Below, piece by piece: positions 1-11,700 of a stretch of 53,522 bases of DNA. Source of the stretch: Zopfochytrium polystomum (taxonomy: Eukaryota; Chytridiomycota; Chytridiomycetes; Chytridiales; Chytridiaceae); NCBI GenBank assembly GCA_025765615.1, contig JAIVFJ010000378.1, positions 1 to 53,522 of the forward strand, in the 5' to 3' direction. Both the position numbers and the translations under genes were made by a program. The notes under the pieces were generated by a model, which made no database searches, was not told the DNA's origin, and worked only from the letters and a program-made list of their open reading frames with translations. Every line of letters begins with the position of its first letter. Position 1 is the stretch's first letter.

Positions 1-3000
1 TTTGTCCTGACGGTCGTCAGGCCGGTCATGGCCTCGCACTGCTTCCTCCTGCTCATGTCCACCATCAACGCCTCGAGCGCGTCGTCAAAGACGTTCATGT
101 CCGAGTCCATAAACAGAATAAACTTTTCGAGCTCCCTGCCCGCCGACGCCTCGAACCGGTCGCGAATCTCCTCGGCCTTCTCCCGCGCCAGCAGCGCGCC
201 GTACCCCTGCGCGTGACGCTTGCCGCCGTGAGGGAACCGGCAGATCGTCACGTTCACCCCGTCGATCATGCATTGCAGGCGTTCCGGGTACGGCGGCGAC
301 TGCTTCGACAGGATCCCGCAGAACGCTTCGTACTCTTCGGTTTCGCGGTCGTCGTCGAACGCAACGATCACGTGCATCAGGTGTTTCGGGTACCTACGAC
401 GGGTAAGAGTTTTGACCGGCGTGATCAGCTCTCTGGAAAGAAATGTCGAAAAAGCAAAAACACACGCAGGCCCCTCACTTTAGATTCACGATACTCTTGA
501 CGGTCCTCTGCAGCACGTCCGGCTCCTCGTTGTAGACCGGAATCACCGTGCAGACAATCCCGCGGTGCGTCTCGCCCATACCGTAGCTCTCCTTTTCGGA
601 GCCGCCCTTCCCGGCCCGCCTCCTCGCGGACCCCCTCGTGAGGGTCGCGACCGGCACCTTGGGCTCCTCCTTGACGACTTTCTTGCGCCAAACGGGCGTG
701 ATCCCATAGTGCAAGCAGTACCCGAGCCCGATCCAAAACTCGCAAAACACAATCACCGTGTTCAGCACCGACAGCCCCAGGAACCCATAGAACCCGACGT
801 CCGACAGGAACTGCTGCACCGCGCGCGTTCGCCAAAACAGCGTCAGCCGGTACGCCCCGCCCGCCACATCCGTCGCGTTCTGCGCACCTAGCACGTGCTC
901 CGCCGCCCCCGGGAACGCAGAGTCTCCCACGTTCACCCACAGCGACCCCGGGTCCAGCACGTACGCGCCCAGGTCGACGAACGGCTTGGCGAACACGAGC
1001 AGCACAAAGACTTGCAGGAGCACGATCGCCGAGGAGACGGTCAGGTTCAGGATGCGCGTCTTGCCCGGGTGCGCGCGGCGGTGCGTCGCCCGGTGCACGG
1101 CGAGGACGGATTGCATGACGAGCGTCACGCCAAAGATGATTTGGAAGTACGAGATGCCGACGATGATCGCGCCCGTGGTCGTCTGTGCCACGTTGATGGG
1201 CAGCGGCGGGCCCGTGCCGTTTTCGGTCGAGAGCTTGGCAAAGTAGCTGGAGACTTGGATGGACGGGACTGCAGAGAGGCGGGGAAGCGGGGGTGGGTGG
1301 GGATTGTGGGCCAGTTTAGTCGGGCATTTATGGAGAGCGGAAAAAATAAAAAGCTGCTCACGATCGTTGTATCGACTGATGGACGTTCCAAGGCAGGTCT
1401 CCATATCGACGATCGTAAACTCGCAGAGCGGCACCTGCTGCACCATCTGTTCCAAAATGTCGGCGTTGGCGGGGACAAGGTCGTGGTGCAGCGAGATGAT
1501 GCCCGGAGTGTTGTCCTTGTCGTCGAACAGGTGGAGCCGACTGAAGAGCGCGCCCGGGTCCTCTGCGGACTTGTACACCATCATGGTGTCGCGCGAGTCG
1601 AAGCTCCATGTGACAGGGATGTATCCAAAAGCCTGATAAAAGAAAGAGTTGAGCGAACGCACGATCCGTTAAGTTCCAAGGACACACGACAATCTCCACC
1701 CTCCCTCTTTTCCCGTACCTGAGCAACCGCCAGCGTCCTCTTGTTGTAGTTTCCGTACGGCGACCTGAACAACTTTGGCGCCACGCCCGTCGCCGACGAA
1801 ATCGCAACGTGCGCGAGCATCAAATCCGCAAACAGCTGCTCGTCCGTCAACGTCGTCATATCCTTATGATAATACGTGTGCGCGCCGACCACGTGGCCCT
1901 CCTCGACCGCGCGCCGCACGTACCGCGCGTACGTCGGATCCTCCAAGTTCTGCGCCGTCACGAAAAACGTCGCCGTCACGTTGTACGCCTTGAGCACGTC
2001 CAGCACCCGCGGCGTGACCCCCGTCGGCCCGTCGTCGAACGTGAACGTGAACGTCCCGTTCACCACGCACTCGTTCGTCGGGATCGTCGAGCACCCGCCG
2101 CAGTCCAACGGGCACGAGTGGCACGTCTCCGATCGCTGCTCGCACCGCCCGTCTCCGCATTGCCCGCCCGTCGCCGCGCTGAGCGCAGGCCGGAGCTGCT
2201 CGATCTTGTTGGACATCCACGTCGAGAGCTGCGGAATCGTTTGCTTCTCGGTTACCTGTCGACTGAGAATGCCGGGGAGCGCGGCGTTGTCTGTTGCGGA
2301 GTGGGGCAAGGGGGGCAAGGGGGTGGGGGGAGGGAGTCGTGGTGGGTGCGGTTAGATGCAGGTTGCGATGCTTTCGCGTAAAAGGATGAGACTTACAGAT
2401 AAGCTTGGGTTCGGTGTAGAGACGCTTCAACCTGGTGTCGACGTACTTGTCGCGGACGGTTGGGCCACCTAAAAGCAAAAGCGCACCAGTGAGCGGTCGA
2501 ATCAGCCGGAGAAAGGCAACAGTCCTCACGAAAGAAGACCGTTCTGCTACTACTCACCGACAAGAGCTCCAGGCAAGACGTACTTGTTGTTCACAGGGTA
2601 CGAAATGTTCAAACCGCCGTGCATGAGCATGCTGCACGGGTTCGTAGGCGACCGCGCGTCGATGCCCGTGATGAACGTCACGTTGGCGGGGTTGTCGCCG
2701 AGCACGTAGTTGAGCTGCGACGTCGCAAACTCTGACGCGACCGTCGACAGCGCGGCGTCGCTCTTTGCGGTGTACTTGCTGATCACGTAGCCGAGGAACG
2801 CCAGGTTCATGCTGTCTGGCGCCGACGTAAACTCGTAGTCTTGCTGCAGGGCGAGGTCGCGAATGAGGAGACCGCCTTTGTGGTCGAGAGCGGCGTCAGT
2901 ACGTTGAAAGCGATGGTCAACAAAGCAAAATGCGGGGTGGGGGGACCCTACCTTTTGTGAAAAACGTATACTCATCCCCTGGGTACGAAATGTTCTTAAA

Positions 3001-4374
3001 CATGCCCCTGACGCGGTCCCCGTAAAACGAGTTCATCCCGTCGGGCAGCGTGGTGGCCATCAGCACGTCCACGCCGCGGTCCTTCATGTCCCAGTTGAAC
3101 CGATAGTCCGGGATCCCCGAAAAGTGCGCGTCCTTCTCCGCCAGCCACGCCGTCTGCCGCGCCAGCGCAATGTCCTTGTAGCTCGTCCCGTTCGTGTCCA
3201 CACCGGCCCCGTCCGTCGCCTTGTAAAGCCACGCCGCGCCCCACGCTAGGTCGTCGAGGTAACCCCACGGCGAGTAGATGAACGCGCCGTTCTCCGGCGG
3301 GATGTTCTTGTACGCGAGACCCCGGTACGTGTCGGCGTATTGGAAGGCGGTTTTGGCTTTTTCGAGGAGCTGGTTCGAGTCTGGGTGGGCCAAGGAGGAG
3401 GGTGAGGGCCAGGAAAGAAAGTTATCGATGAGTGACTTTGGATTTCGTGGGCTCGGTTTGTTTACTAACAGGTTTGGTTGACGGTTCGAAAAAGGATGGA
3501 CGCCGCGGCGAGCGCCGCGGCGGTCTCGCCGGCGGCGTCCGACGCTGGAAGCTCGGTGCCTGCAGGGAATGTTGCGCGGAGGTTGTACGAAGCAATGTTG
3601 GCCGGGTTGTTCCACGCAGAAGCACGTTCCTTGGACGCCACCTGATGTACAATGCATCACGGTTAAACTGATGAGCACACACGTTGAGGTACGAGCGCGC
3701 AAAAGTGCCAAAAATAGAAAAGTCCCTCCCCCCCCCCCCAATTTCCTCCTCACCTGCACCACAATCGCCGTGTTGTTCGGCACGCAGTTCATGAGATAGT
3801 CCGTGCCCCACTTGACCGTGTCTAGCAAGTGCGCCGTCTGGTTCGCGGCGGCAAAGCCCTCGGGGAACTCGATGCCGCCCCACGACAGAGTCGTCAGGGT
3901 GAACGCCAGCGGCAGCGTGTACTTGACGACCGACGTGCCCGAGTCAAAGTACCCGCCGACCAGGTCCAACCCGACGTCCTTGCCGTCGTCCAGCGCCGAG
4001 TCCATCATCATCGGGAACGCCTGGTGGATCGACGACGGCAGCCGCCCGGACCGCTGAGTGTCGTAGAAGGTCAGCGTCTGCGTCAGAATCGAGGCGTAGT
4101 CCGACGTTACGCCGGACCCCAGCACCGACGCTGCCCCGACGGAGGGCGAGGCGGAGACGGTGGCGGCGGAGGTGGTCATGGCGGATCGGGTGGTGGAGGT
4201 GGAGGACGAGGAGGAGGAGGAGGTCGAGGCCGTGGCCGACGGCACGCTGCTCAGGATGTCAGAGGTCGTTGCGCCGTCTGCGGCGCTGGCGAGAGCCTCT
4301 GCGGCAGCAGCTGCTGCGGCGGTGGTGGTGCTGAAGGCATCGGCGATGGACGCCAACGCCGTGGAGAGGTCCAT
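1..4374 (-). CDS. GH9-CE4-GT2 fusion: glucanase-like, chitin deacetylase and chitin-synthase-like protein (3' end off window)
   Basis: Nine exons on the minus strand: 4374-3754, 3641-3470, 3380-2952, 2875-2558, 2468-2397, 2290-1719, 1632-1362, 1268-479, 393-<1. Every junction is GT-AG and every phase agrees, giving at least 1212 residues. Domains in order: Ala/Ser-rich N-terminus (1-90); GH9-like domain (about 95-550; YDTQRSGRLP, DSALDDGKDVGLDLVGG, DAAGETAAALAAAS, LNYVLGDNP, GALVGGP, YNAALPG); Cys-rich linker (about 582-604; CGDGRCEQ, CPLDCGGC); CE4 domain (TFDDGP, HTYYHKDMT, RSPYGNYN, ISLHHDL); three membrane spans; then GT2 (IPVYNEEP, AFDDD, GGKRHAQ, FMDSDM). An in-frame stop precedes Met 4374 and no clear signal peptide follows it, so a missed first exon is possible. 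Known: CE4 deacetylates chitin, GT2 chitin synthases polymerise GlcNAc on the cytosolic face. Inferred: synthesis coupled to deacetylation at the plasma membrane. The GH9 catalytic Asp appears lost. Acceptor-binding and product-exit motifs of the GT2 lie beyond the edge. Confidence 0.85.
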
Positions 4375-4502
4375 CCGGTTTCAGTAGCGCAAGCCAGCGG
4401 CGGCGGTTGACGGGAGAGAAGCAAACTAAGTAAATGTAATGCTGTTCGCCGACTACTTTCTTTCTACGCCTGCTAGGTTGTTGTTCTCGTTCTTCTTCGT
4501 CT

Positions 4503-4504
<2 letters not shown>

Positions 4505-4540
<36 letters not shown>

Positions 4541-4703
4541 GGGTGAAAGTCAGTAATTCGAGGAGTTTCCGAGTGTGAGGCTTTCTTTTTTTGTCCTTTT
4601 TTTTTTTTTTTTAAAAAATAGGATCGAATCGGCAAATAGTTGTGGTAAATGGTACTGCATTGAACTTTTTTTTCCTGCTTTTTTTTTTTTTTTTTTTTTT
4701 TTT
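4505..4703. repeat. Three poly-T tracts
   Basis: Three long T runs separated by unique sequence, upstream of the GH9-CE4-GT2 start. They read as A-tracts on the coding strand of that gene. Such tracts exclude nucleosomes and often mark fungal promoters (known); a role here is inference. Confidence 0.8.
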
Positions 4704-5388
4704 GCCCACTGTGAGTCTCCTCTAGGCTCACTGGAGAATCCACCGGCGGGGGCCAATCACCGTCCGTCTCTGTCTGTCTGCTGTCTCTCTCTGTCTCTGT
4801 CTCTCTCTCTCTCTCTTCTTTGTCACACGCCTCACATGCCTCGAAATGACTACCGAGCGAGACTTCTAGAACAGTTCGCTTTAATCTCTCACTCCCACTC
4901 ACCCTCTGTCTCTCTGCTCTCTCTCTGCTCTCTCTCTGCTCTCTCTCTGCTCTCTCTGTGCTCTCTCTCGCTCTCTCTTTCTCTGTCTCTTTCTGTCGCT
5001 CTGTGTGCGTGTGTCACGCAATCCCGACAAATCGCTCGCTCATCTAAAATTTTTCTTTCTATTTTCGGAGAAAGCGCTTATATTTTATTGGGTGCCACAA
5101 AAACCACCTTGCCGAAAAGAACCAAAAAAAAAGAAAGAAAAGCATACCCGTTAATAAAGGGTTTTCAATTTCGGGCGTGACCATGCAAAATTTTTTGGTT
5201 TCTTTCGTTTTTTTAATTTCGGACCCCCGAAGGACCAATGGGGAGACTGGCGCGAGAGACAGCCTTGGGGCTCAATCAAAGGCCAATTTCGGACACGTGA
5301 AATGGGAAAAACAAACGGATGGGAGGCAGACAGGCAGGCCGGCAGGCGGGAGAAAAACCGGAAAAAGGAACTTGGAGAGGCAGAGGGC

Positions 5389-5390
<2 letters not shown>

Positions 5391-5475
<85 letters not shown>

Positions 5476-5505
5476 GAGTAGAGAGAGAGAGAGAGAGAGA
5501 GAGAG
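5391..5505. repeat. (GA)n microsatellite
   Basis: Nearly pure AG/GA dinucleotide repeat with a few interruptions (ATGG, GC, GTAG). It encodes only ER/RE or SL strings and is not a gene. Confidence 0.95.
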
Positions 5506-5565
5506 GATGGTCAAGCCTGTCATTGGCGGGAACAGCAAAAAGCAAAAAATAGTGCCTTCTTCTTG

Positions 5566-5566
<1 letters not shown>

Positions 5567-5603
<37 letters not shown>
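5567..5603. repeat. (TG)n microsatellite
   Basis: Pure TG repeat about 250 bp upstream of the GH17 start codon, within its presumed promoter or leader. Confidence 0.95.
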
Positions 5604-5605
<2 letters not shown>

Positions 5606-5851
5606 GGCAAGCAAGCAAGCAAGAAAGCATTAGGCAAACAGGCAGAGGAGACCCGAAAAAGAAAAAAGAACAAGTAGTAGTAGTAGTGGGTGTATTGTCG
5701 GGGTCAGCGAGCTGCGTAAAGGAGAGAAGACAGCCCGCCCCCTTTCCCCCCTTCAAGTCGTCGACGAAGTAGTCAGAAGCAGCACCTACTCAGAGAATAA
5801 GCAGCAGCAACCAGTTTCTAGAACCAAAGCACTAGCCCGAGCAGTTGCAGT

Positions 5852-8026
5852 ATGAGCTACAACCAACACTACCAACAGCAGCAGCAACAAGGACGAGGCT
5901 ATCAGCCCGGCCTGACAGAAAGCCCTTCCGTGGGAAGCCCAACCGACGAGCTAACTCCCGTCGACGCAGCGTCGCCCGCTACATGGAACAACAACCCCGC
6001 CCACGGCATGTTCGACGTCTTTGACGAAGACGACGGCACCAGCGACCTCGGCGAAGTCGTCCTCGGCTCGCACCCGGCCTCCCGCTCCACCTCCGTCAAG
6101 TCTTCTCACGCCGCCGCCGTCGCCGCCGCCGCCACCACAACAACCACCCCCACCTCCTCTTCCTCTCCGAAAGCCGGCAGCCCCGCCAGCGGGGGCAGCC
6201 GCAACACCCCGAGTCGCCGCGACCACCCTACCGCCGCCGGAGCAGCTCAATCCTCGCCCTCCATCGACGGCGGGTACGCCTACCGCCACGGCATCCTTAA
6301 AAACTACGGAAGCACCCGAACCGGGGACGGCAGCGGCGCAAGCACCCCGCCGCTCACCCGCTCCGCCGCCGGTTCTTCCGCCAGCCTCTCCGCCGCCACT
6401 GGCCTCGGCATCTCCCACGCCGTCGGGGGGCGGCAACGGCGGCCGCAACCTGCAGCAGCCGCCCGCGCTCTCGCGCTCAAACAACCCGTCGCGGACCACC
6501 CTGTCCAGCATGGCCCACATGGACTTTCTCCGCGAAGACCCCGTCGTCAGCAGAACCCCCAGCGTCTCGGGCCGCCGCGCTTCCATCAACCCGTCGATCC
6601 GGTCCGGCCCGAACGCCATGTTTCGGAGCTTTGTGTCGCACTCGTCGTTTGTGCTGCAGCCCGACGACGACGGCCTGCAGCAGCTGGCGGATAGCGGGTC
6701 CAGCAAGGGCAGCGGGCACATGCCGTCCTCAAGGGGTGTTGCGTCGGTCGATCGGTTGAAGGCTGGTAGGTGGTGGTCGACATCGCAGTTGTAACCTTTG
6801 TGTGTGTGTGTGTGTGTGTCTGAGTCTCTGATCTATTTTTGCTTGCGAAACCTAAAAACAGCGAAAAACGGCCGTGCGTTTTTCTTCCTGCTCGCTTTCC
6901 TTGTGCTGGCCGCTCTGGTAAGACACGCAGCTTTTAGCTTGGCTGGTAGTGCCACCCACTCCCCCACCAAAAAAAAAAAAAAACAAGAAAGAAAAAAAAA
7001 AAAAAAACTGACCATATCATCGCCCCGCTTCCCAACATCCAGTCCGGCACCTTGACCGTCTACTTCATCCGCTACTCCAACAGCACGGCCTCGACGCGCC
7101 AAAAGCCGCTGGATCTGACCATCAAGCTCGACTCGCGGCTCCACAAGTCCCTCTATGGCCTCGACTACACGCCGCCGTTTGGCGGGCAGTACGATCAAGG
7201 CTGCTACATCACGCAGCAAGACGTCCTCAACCACGTCAAGCTCATGTCGCAGCTGACCACGCGCATCCGCCTGTACGGCATGGACTGCCTCGTCGCCGAC
7301 TTCACCCTCAACGCCGTGCGCCTCCTCAACGTCAACCTCTCCGTCGTCCTCACCCTCTGGGAAGACAACGACATCGCCATGATCACCCGCCAGCGGAAGG
7401 AACTCTACCGAGTCGTCGAAAAATACAAGGGCGAAAACATCTCGTACATCTCCGTCGGCAACGAGGTCCTCCTCCGCGCCGCCGACAAGGGCGACCAGGC
7501 CGAGGTCTTTATGGGCAAGGAAATTGACAAGACCCGCGTCTGGCTCAAAAACAACGGATACGCACACATCTCGGTCGTCACCACCGACGTCGCCGACAGC
7601 TGGTCCGCCTACCCGGACATCATCAACCACTCGGACGAGGCCTGGGGCAACGTCCACCCCTTCTTCGCGGGCGTGCTCCCCGAGACCGGCTGGGACTTTG
7701 CGATAAAGTCCCTCAACTCGGAGGGCACCGGGCTCAACTGGATATCCAACAAGACGGGCAAGACCGGCATGATCTCCGAGATCGGCTGGCCGACGGCCCC
7801 GCTCAACGAGAGCTACCAGGCCAGTGTGCCGACGATCGCCAACATGAACACGTTCCTCAACCTGTGGGTGTGCAGGGCGAACCAGGCCGGCATCAGGTAC
7901 TTTTGGTTCGAAGCCTTTGACTGCCCGTGGAAGGAGGCGTTCAGTATTCGCGAGGCGAGCTGGGGCCTGTTCGATCGGGACTTGAACTTGAAGGACGGCG
8001 TCGTCATTCCGCAGTGCGACGTGTGA
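5852..8026 (+). CDS. BtgC-like type II membrane endo-1,3-beta-glucanase, GH17 (apparent frameshift)
   Basis: Exons: 5852-6765, 6862-6917, 7043-8026, with GT-AG introns 6766-6861 and 6918-7042. The N-terminal ~300 residues are Gln-, Ser- and Pro-rich and predicted cytosolic. The 56-nt middle exon encodes a single membrane span (FFFLLAFLVLAAL). The last exon encodes a GH17 barrel with the proton-donor motif VGNEV, the nucleophile motif ISEIGWPTAP and the late aromatic stretch YFWFEAFDCPWKEAF. This layout matches fungal BtgC, a membrane-anchored glucanase or glucanosyltransferase that remodels cell-wall 1,3-beta-glucan (known). The reading frame changes by one base between about 6410 and 6431, near a run of six Gs; coding character continues on both sides, so this is a one-base assembly error or a recent mutation. 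It is divergent from the wall-synthesis fusion gene and may share its promoter region. Confidence 0.85.
6797..6820. repeat. (TG)n microsatellite in intron
   Basis: TG dinucleotide run inside the first intron of the GH17 gene, close to the 5' splice site. Confidence 0.9.
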
Positions 8027-8053
8027 TTTTCTTTCTTTCTTTCTTTCTTTCTT
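8025..8053. repeat. (TTTC)n microsatellite at stop codon
   Basis: Seven or so TTTC units begin immediately after the GH17 stop codon, so they lie in the 3' untranslated region. Confidence 0.9.
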
Positions 8054-8534
8054 GTTATGTCCCTCTCCTTGTGTTCGCCCTTCTTTCTCTTTGCCCGTCT
8101 CGTCCCCTGGGCAACGTCGTGTAACGACGGTCCACTTTCTCCTAAACTTTCACGCCCCCCGACTATGCGTCCGTCAAACTGTTTGCTTCGTCGTTCTATC
8201 CGCCTCCTCTTTTTTTTCCGAGTTTTTTTCCCGCTCCCTCGGCTTTTCGTTTTCTTGTTTTTTGTTTTTTTTTGTTCCCCCTATGAACGCTTCTGCACCG
8301 AAGCGTATTTATCGCCTATTGTTGTTATTTTTTCAGCCTAGAGGGCTTGCTCTTGCTCTCTCTCCCAACGCTATGGAGGGACGGAGTAGGGGAGGGGAGG
8401 GGGAGAGAGACAGAGAGAGACTGATGAGCTCTTTCTTCCCCGCTCTCCTCCGGCGAGAAAGAAAGTCCAAATTATTATTACATTACGACTCTTATTATAT
8501 TTTTTGAGAGTTACGTCGCATAGCGGGGATTTGC
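8027..8534. other. Convergent intergenic region, pyrimidine-rich
   Basis: This gap lies between the 3' ends of the GH17 gene and the membrane-protein gene. It is T/C-rich with no convincing reading frame. It must carry both polyadenylation regions; AT-rich sequence at 8470-8505 is a candidate for the minus-strand gene. Confidence 0.6.
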
Positions 8535-8703
8535 TCAGATGTACTTGCGGCCGTTCTTGACGGGCCGCACCATGCTCGGCTTGTCGATCACCAGCTGGCC
8601 GATGGGGTTCTCGAGCTGAGGGGTGGATGGATGGATGGATGGATGGAATATCATCGATTGAAAGAAAAGAAATGAGAAAAAGACAAAAAATAAATAACGT
8701 GAA

Positions 8704-8785
<82 letters not shown>

Positions 8786-11700
8786 CACACGCTGGCAACA
8801 CGGCGCCAGGAAGACAAATAAAAATTTTTAAATTGAATGATTACCGTGTGGATGCTCTCGCCGATGCGCACGACCACGTCCAGCTCCTGCCAGATCGAGT
8901 ACGTCTCGGCGTTGCCCAGCTCGCCCAGCCTACGAAGAAAAAGGTACCAAAGAAAAAAAAAAAAAAAAAGCAAGCAGGGATGGGATTATTGGAATTGGGG
9001 AGTAGGTTTTGGGTTTGAGGGTTTCTTTGGGATAGGGAGGAACCAAGAAAGAGAAGAAGAACGAAAGAGAAACACTCAACTGCATCGACATTTGCGTCGG
9101 CGCAAGCAGCGTCAGCAGGTATATGTAGTCTGTCGCAGCCCGCACAGCCGGCCCGATCGGGTGCGGCGACAGGAACCACAAGCCGAATGCCGCCATCGCC
9201 GCCTAGTAAGAGTGCACGTCAGAGGGGCGGCCGGGGATACACACTCTCACACACGCACACACACGCACACACACACACACTCTCTCTCTCTCTCTCACTC
9301 TCTCGCTCTCACTCTCTCGCTCTCACTCTCTCTCTCTTCCCAATAAAAAGATTAAAAAATAGCACTCACCAAAGCGACAACAAGCTGCACGCCAAGCAGG
9401 CCCATGGCCACAATGAGACCCTCCCTCCCCATGCGCACCGAGCTCATGTGCGAAATCACAACGTTCATCAGCGGACACCGCATCGCGTTCGACTGGTACG
9501 TGCGCTGGATCGCCGCCTTGAAGAGAACAGAGTACATGGTCTCCATCCCCGTGTTGAGCAGCGCTCGGTCAATATTGTTGAGGTTCGGCGTCGCCCACCA
9601 GAGCTTATTTTTTTTTTTTTGCGAGTTTTTAGCGTAGCCCGTGGGGGGAAGACAGGGGATGGCACAAACCATCGGGTTGATGCTGCCCGGCACCAGCGGC
9701 GGCAGGTGAAAATACGACACCGGGCCGCTCACGAGCGCGTTAAACCCAAACGCGAGAAAATTCGAAACGTCCGCGGGCCCGACGATCTCCCTCAGCGACA
9801 CCACGTTCGGCGCGATGCTGCTCACCGACCCGTCCGTGCGGAACATGATCTCCAGCTCCGCCCGGTTGTGGTTCCACACCCGCGTCGAGCACACCATCGG
9901 GAAATCCACCTCGGCCCGCCCGCCCCCGCACAGGTAGAACCCGAGGAGCAGGTTCGAGATCTCGACAGAGTCGTTGCGCGAGACCACCCCGAACGTGATG
10001 CCCGCTTCGTGCTGCTTGGCCCGGTACAGCTCGAGCACGGCCGCGCTCTGCGTCGCGTCCACGCCGGCTTTCTCGAGGGCCGCGGTGCTGGTTGGGGGGG
10101 CGAGTGGGGATTGGGGCGAGCGGGCGAAGATCGGGCGGAGGGGAGCAGGAGGTGTGAGCGGAAGATTTTGGGAATCAATCGAAAAAAAAAAAAAAAAAAA
10201 AGGTGGGTGAAAGAAAAAGTGAACGAATAAAAAAAAAAAAAAGGAAAAAAGAGTGCAAATAATAAGATCGCCGGCAGATATAAATAGAACAAACGAAATA
10301 TCTCTCAAAGACATTACTGATGTTCGTTCAAACACCCAAGTTGAACGAACGACTCTGTACCTAGCGTTTCGCGCGCACACGCAGCGCGTGGAAATATCTG
10401 CCGTGAATCCAGGTCCGCGCAGCGTATCGCCGTCGTGGAAAGGCGCAATCAGCGTGGGCGCGTACATGGCCGTCGAGTAGCTAAACGGTGCATATGCAGA
10501 GCATCGTACGAAACAAAGAGAGTAAGCGAGCAAAAGAGGAGAGACCAAAAAGAGAATGCTCACTTGAGAGAGTCATCCATCGACCGCATAACGCCGACCG
10601 ACCTTCCAAACACGTACTCTGCGACGCCCGACTCGACCTCGAACGTCGGAAACGCGCGGTCAACAGGACCGTTGTCGAGGTCCTGCGTAAAGTACACGCA
10701 GTGCGTGAAGTCGTTAAAATCCGCCCTGGCGACCGAGTACAGCGCCACGGCGCAGAACGGCGTCGCCAGCTTCAGAAGCTCGGTCACGACCCACAAAGGC
10801 GAGGCGCGCTGCAGCCGCTTGCGCGCCGGACTCGTCAGCGACAGGCTCTGCGCAAACTTGGTCTTGCCCAGCGGAGGCGCCATCAGGAACCCGGCGGCGG
10901 CCAGGCTGAACCCGCCCCGCGCGCTCAGCAGCGCGCCGACGACCACCGCCGCGCCCCGGTCCAGCGCCCGCATCGTCACAATGTTGCTAACCAGCAATAC
11001 CACCTCCAGCGTCACCCCGGCGTAGTGGGATATCAGCGCGTTGTCTAGCGGCACAACCGTGTCCGCTTGCAGAAGCACGATCGCGTACATCAGCGCCGCG
11101 TTCAGAACGACAGCCGCGATGACCCACCGCATCTCGTACGCGATCGACGACGGCGTCTCTGCTACCGTCCGCACCGCTCCGCTCGCCGTCCCCGTCGACG
11201 ACGCCAGCGACTGCGACCGGCCCGTTGCGGCGGCGGCTGTTTCGCCCGCGCCCGCCGCCGACCACGGCTGCTTCAAGTTGCTGGCCCCAGGAGCCCACGG
11301 GGAACTGTCCCCAGCCTTCCCGGCGACGGCGAACGCGGCGCCGTTACCTTCGACGCCGCTGACTCGCTTCTCGCCGCGTGACGCGCGCCGCATGATCCCG
11401 CCGCCGCCAACCTCTCCCGTCGCCCTGCTTCCCTTCTTGTCCCCACCGCCTCCCGCCGCCGCCGCCGCCGCCGCCGTAACCTCCCTCCCCTTCACCTCCG
11501 CCATCGACCCCCCCGCCATCCAGCTGTCGCTCCGCCCCGCCGCCACACTCAGCAGCCCCCCCGCCGCCGCCACCGCCCCGGTGGTGCTCCTGCCGCCATT
11601 GAAAGCCCAGACGCCGTCCCCCTCCGCCCCCGCCGCCCGCTCCCCGTCGTCGTCGATGTCGGCACCGTGATCCCCGCCGCCAACGCCGCCAAAGCCGTTG

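Larger units (their letters stand above)
4375..5851. promoter_or_regulatory. Divergent intergenic region packed with microsatellites
   Basis: This 1.48-kb gap separates the starts of two divergently transcribed cell-wall genes (GH9-CE4-GT2 to the left, GH17 to the right), so it must hold both promoters and 5' leaders. It contains poly-T tracts (about 4505-4538, 4599-4612, 4680-4703), CT-rich tracts (4770-4820 and 4905-4990), a GA tract (about 5391-5505) and a TG tract (about 5567-5603). The six-frame translations here are low-complexity artefacts. I see no clear TATA box. Confidence 0.6.

Noticed and set aside
895..1722. Long plus-strand Arg/His-rich frame
   Set aside because: It is the antisense shadow of the CE4-GT2 exons, allowed by high GC content.
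3829..4410. Plus-strand Gly/Arg-rich frame
   Set aside because: It is antisense to GH9 exon 1, whose motifs are clear on the minus strand.
5319..5677. Open frames of Glu/Arg or Ser/Leu repeats
   Set aside because: They are translations of the (GA)n microsatellite.
5951..6721. Long minus-strand Gly/Ala-rich frame
   Set aside because: It is antisense to the GH17 cytosolic N-terminus; no start context or domain.
8627..8821. Poly-Thr/His or poly-Cys/Val frames
   Set aside because: They come from the intronic (AC)n repeat.
11041..11670. Plus-strand Ala/Pro/Ser-rich frame of 209 codons
   Set aside because: It is antisense to the low-complexity N-terminus of the membrane-protein gene.
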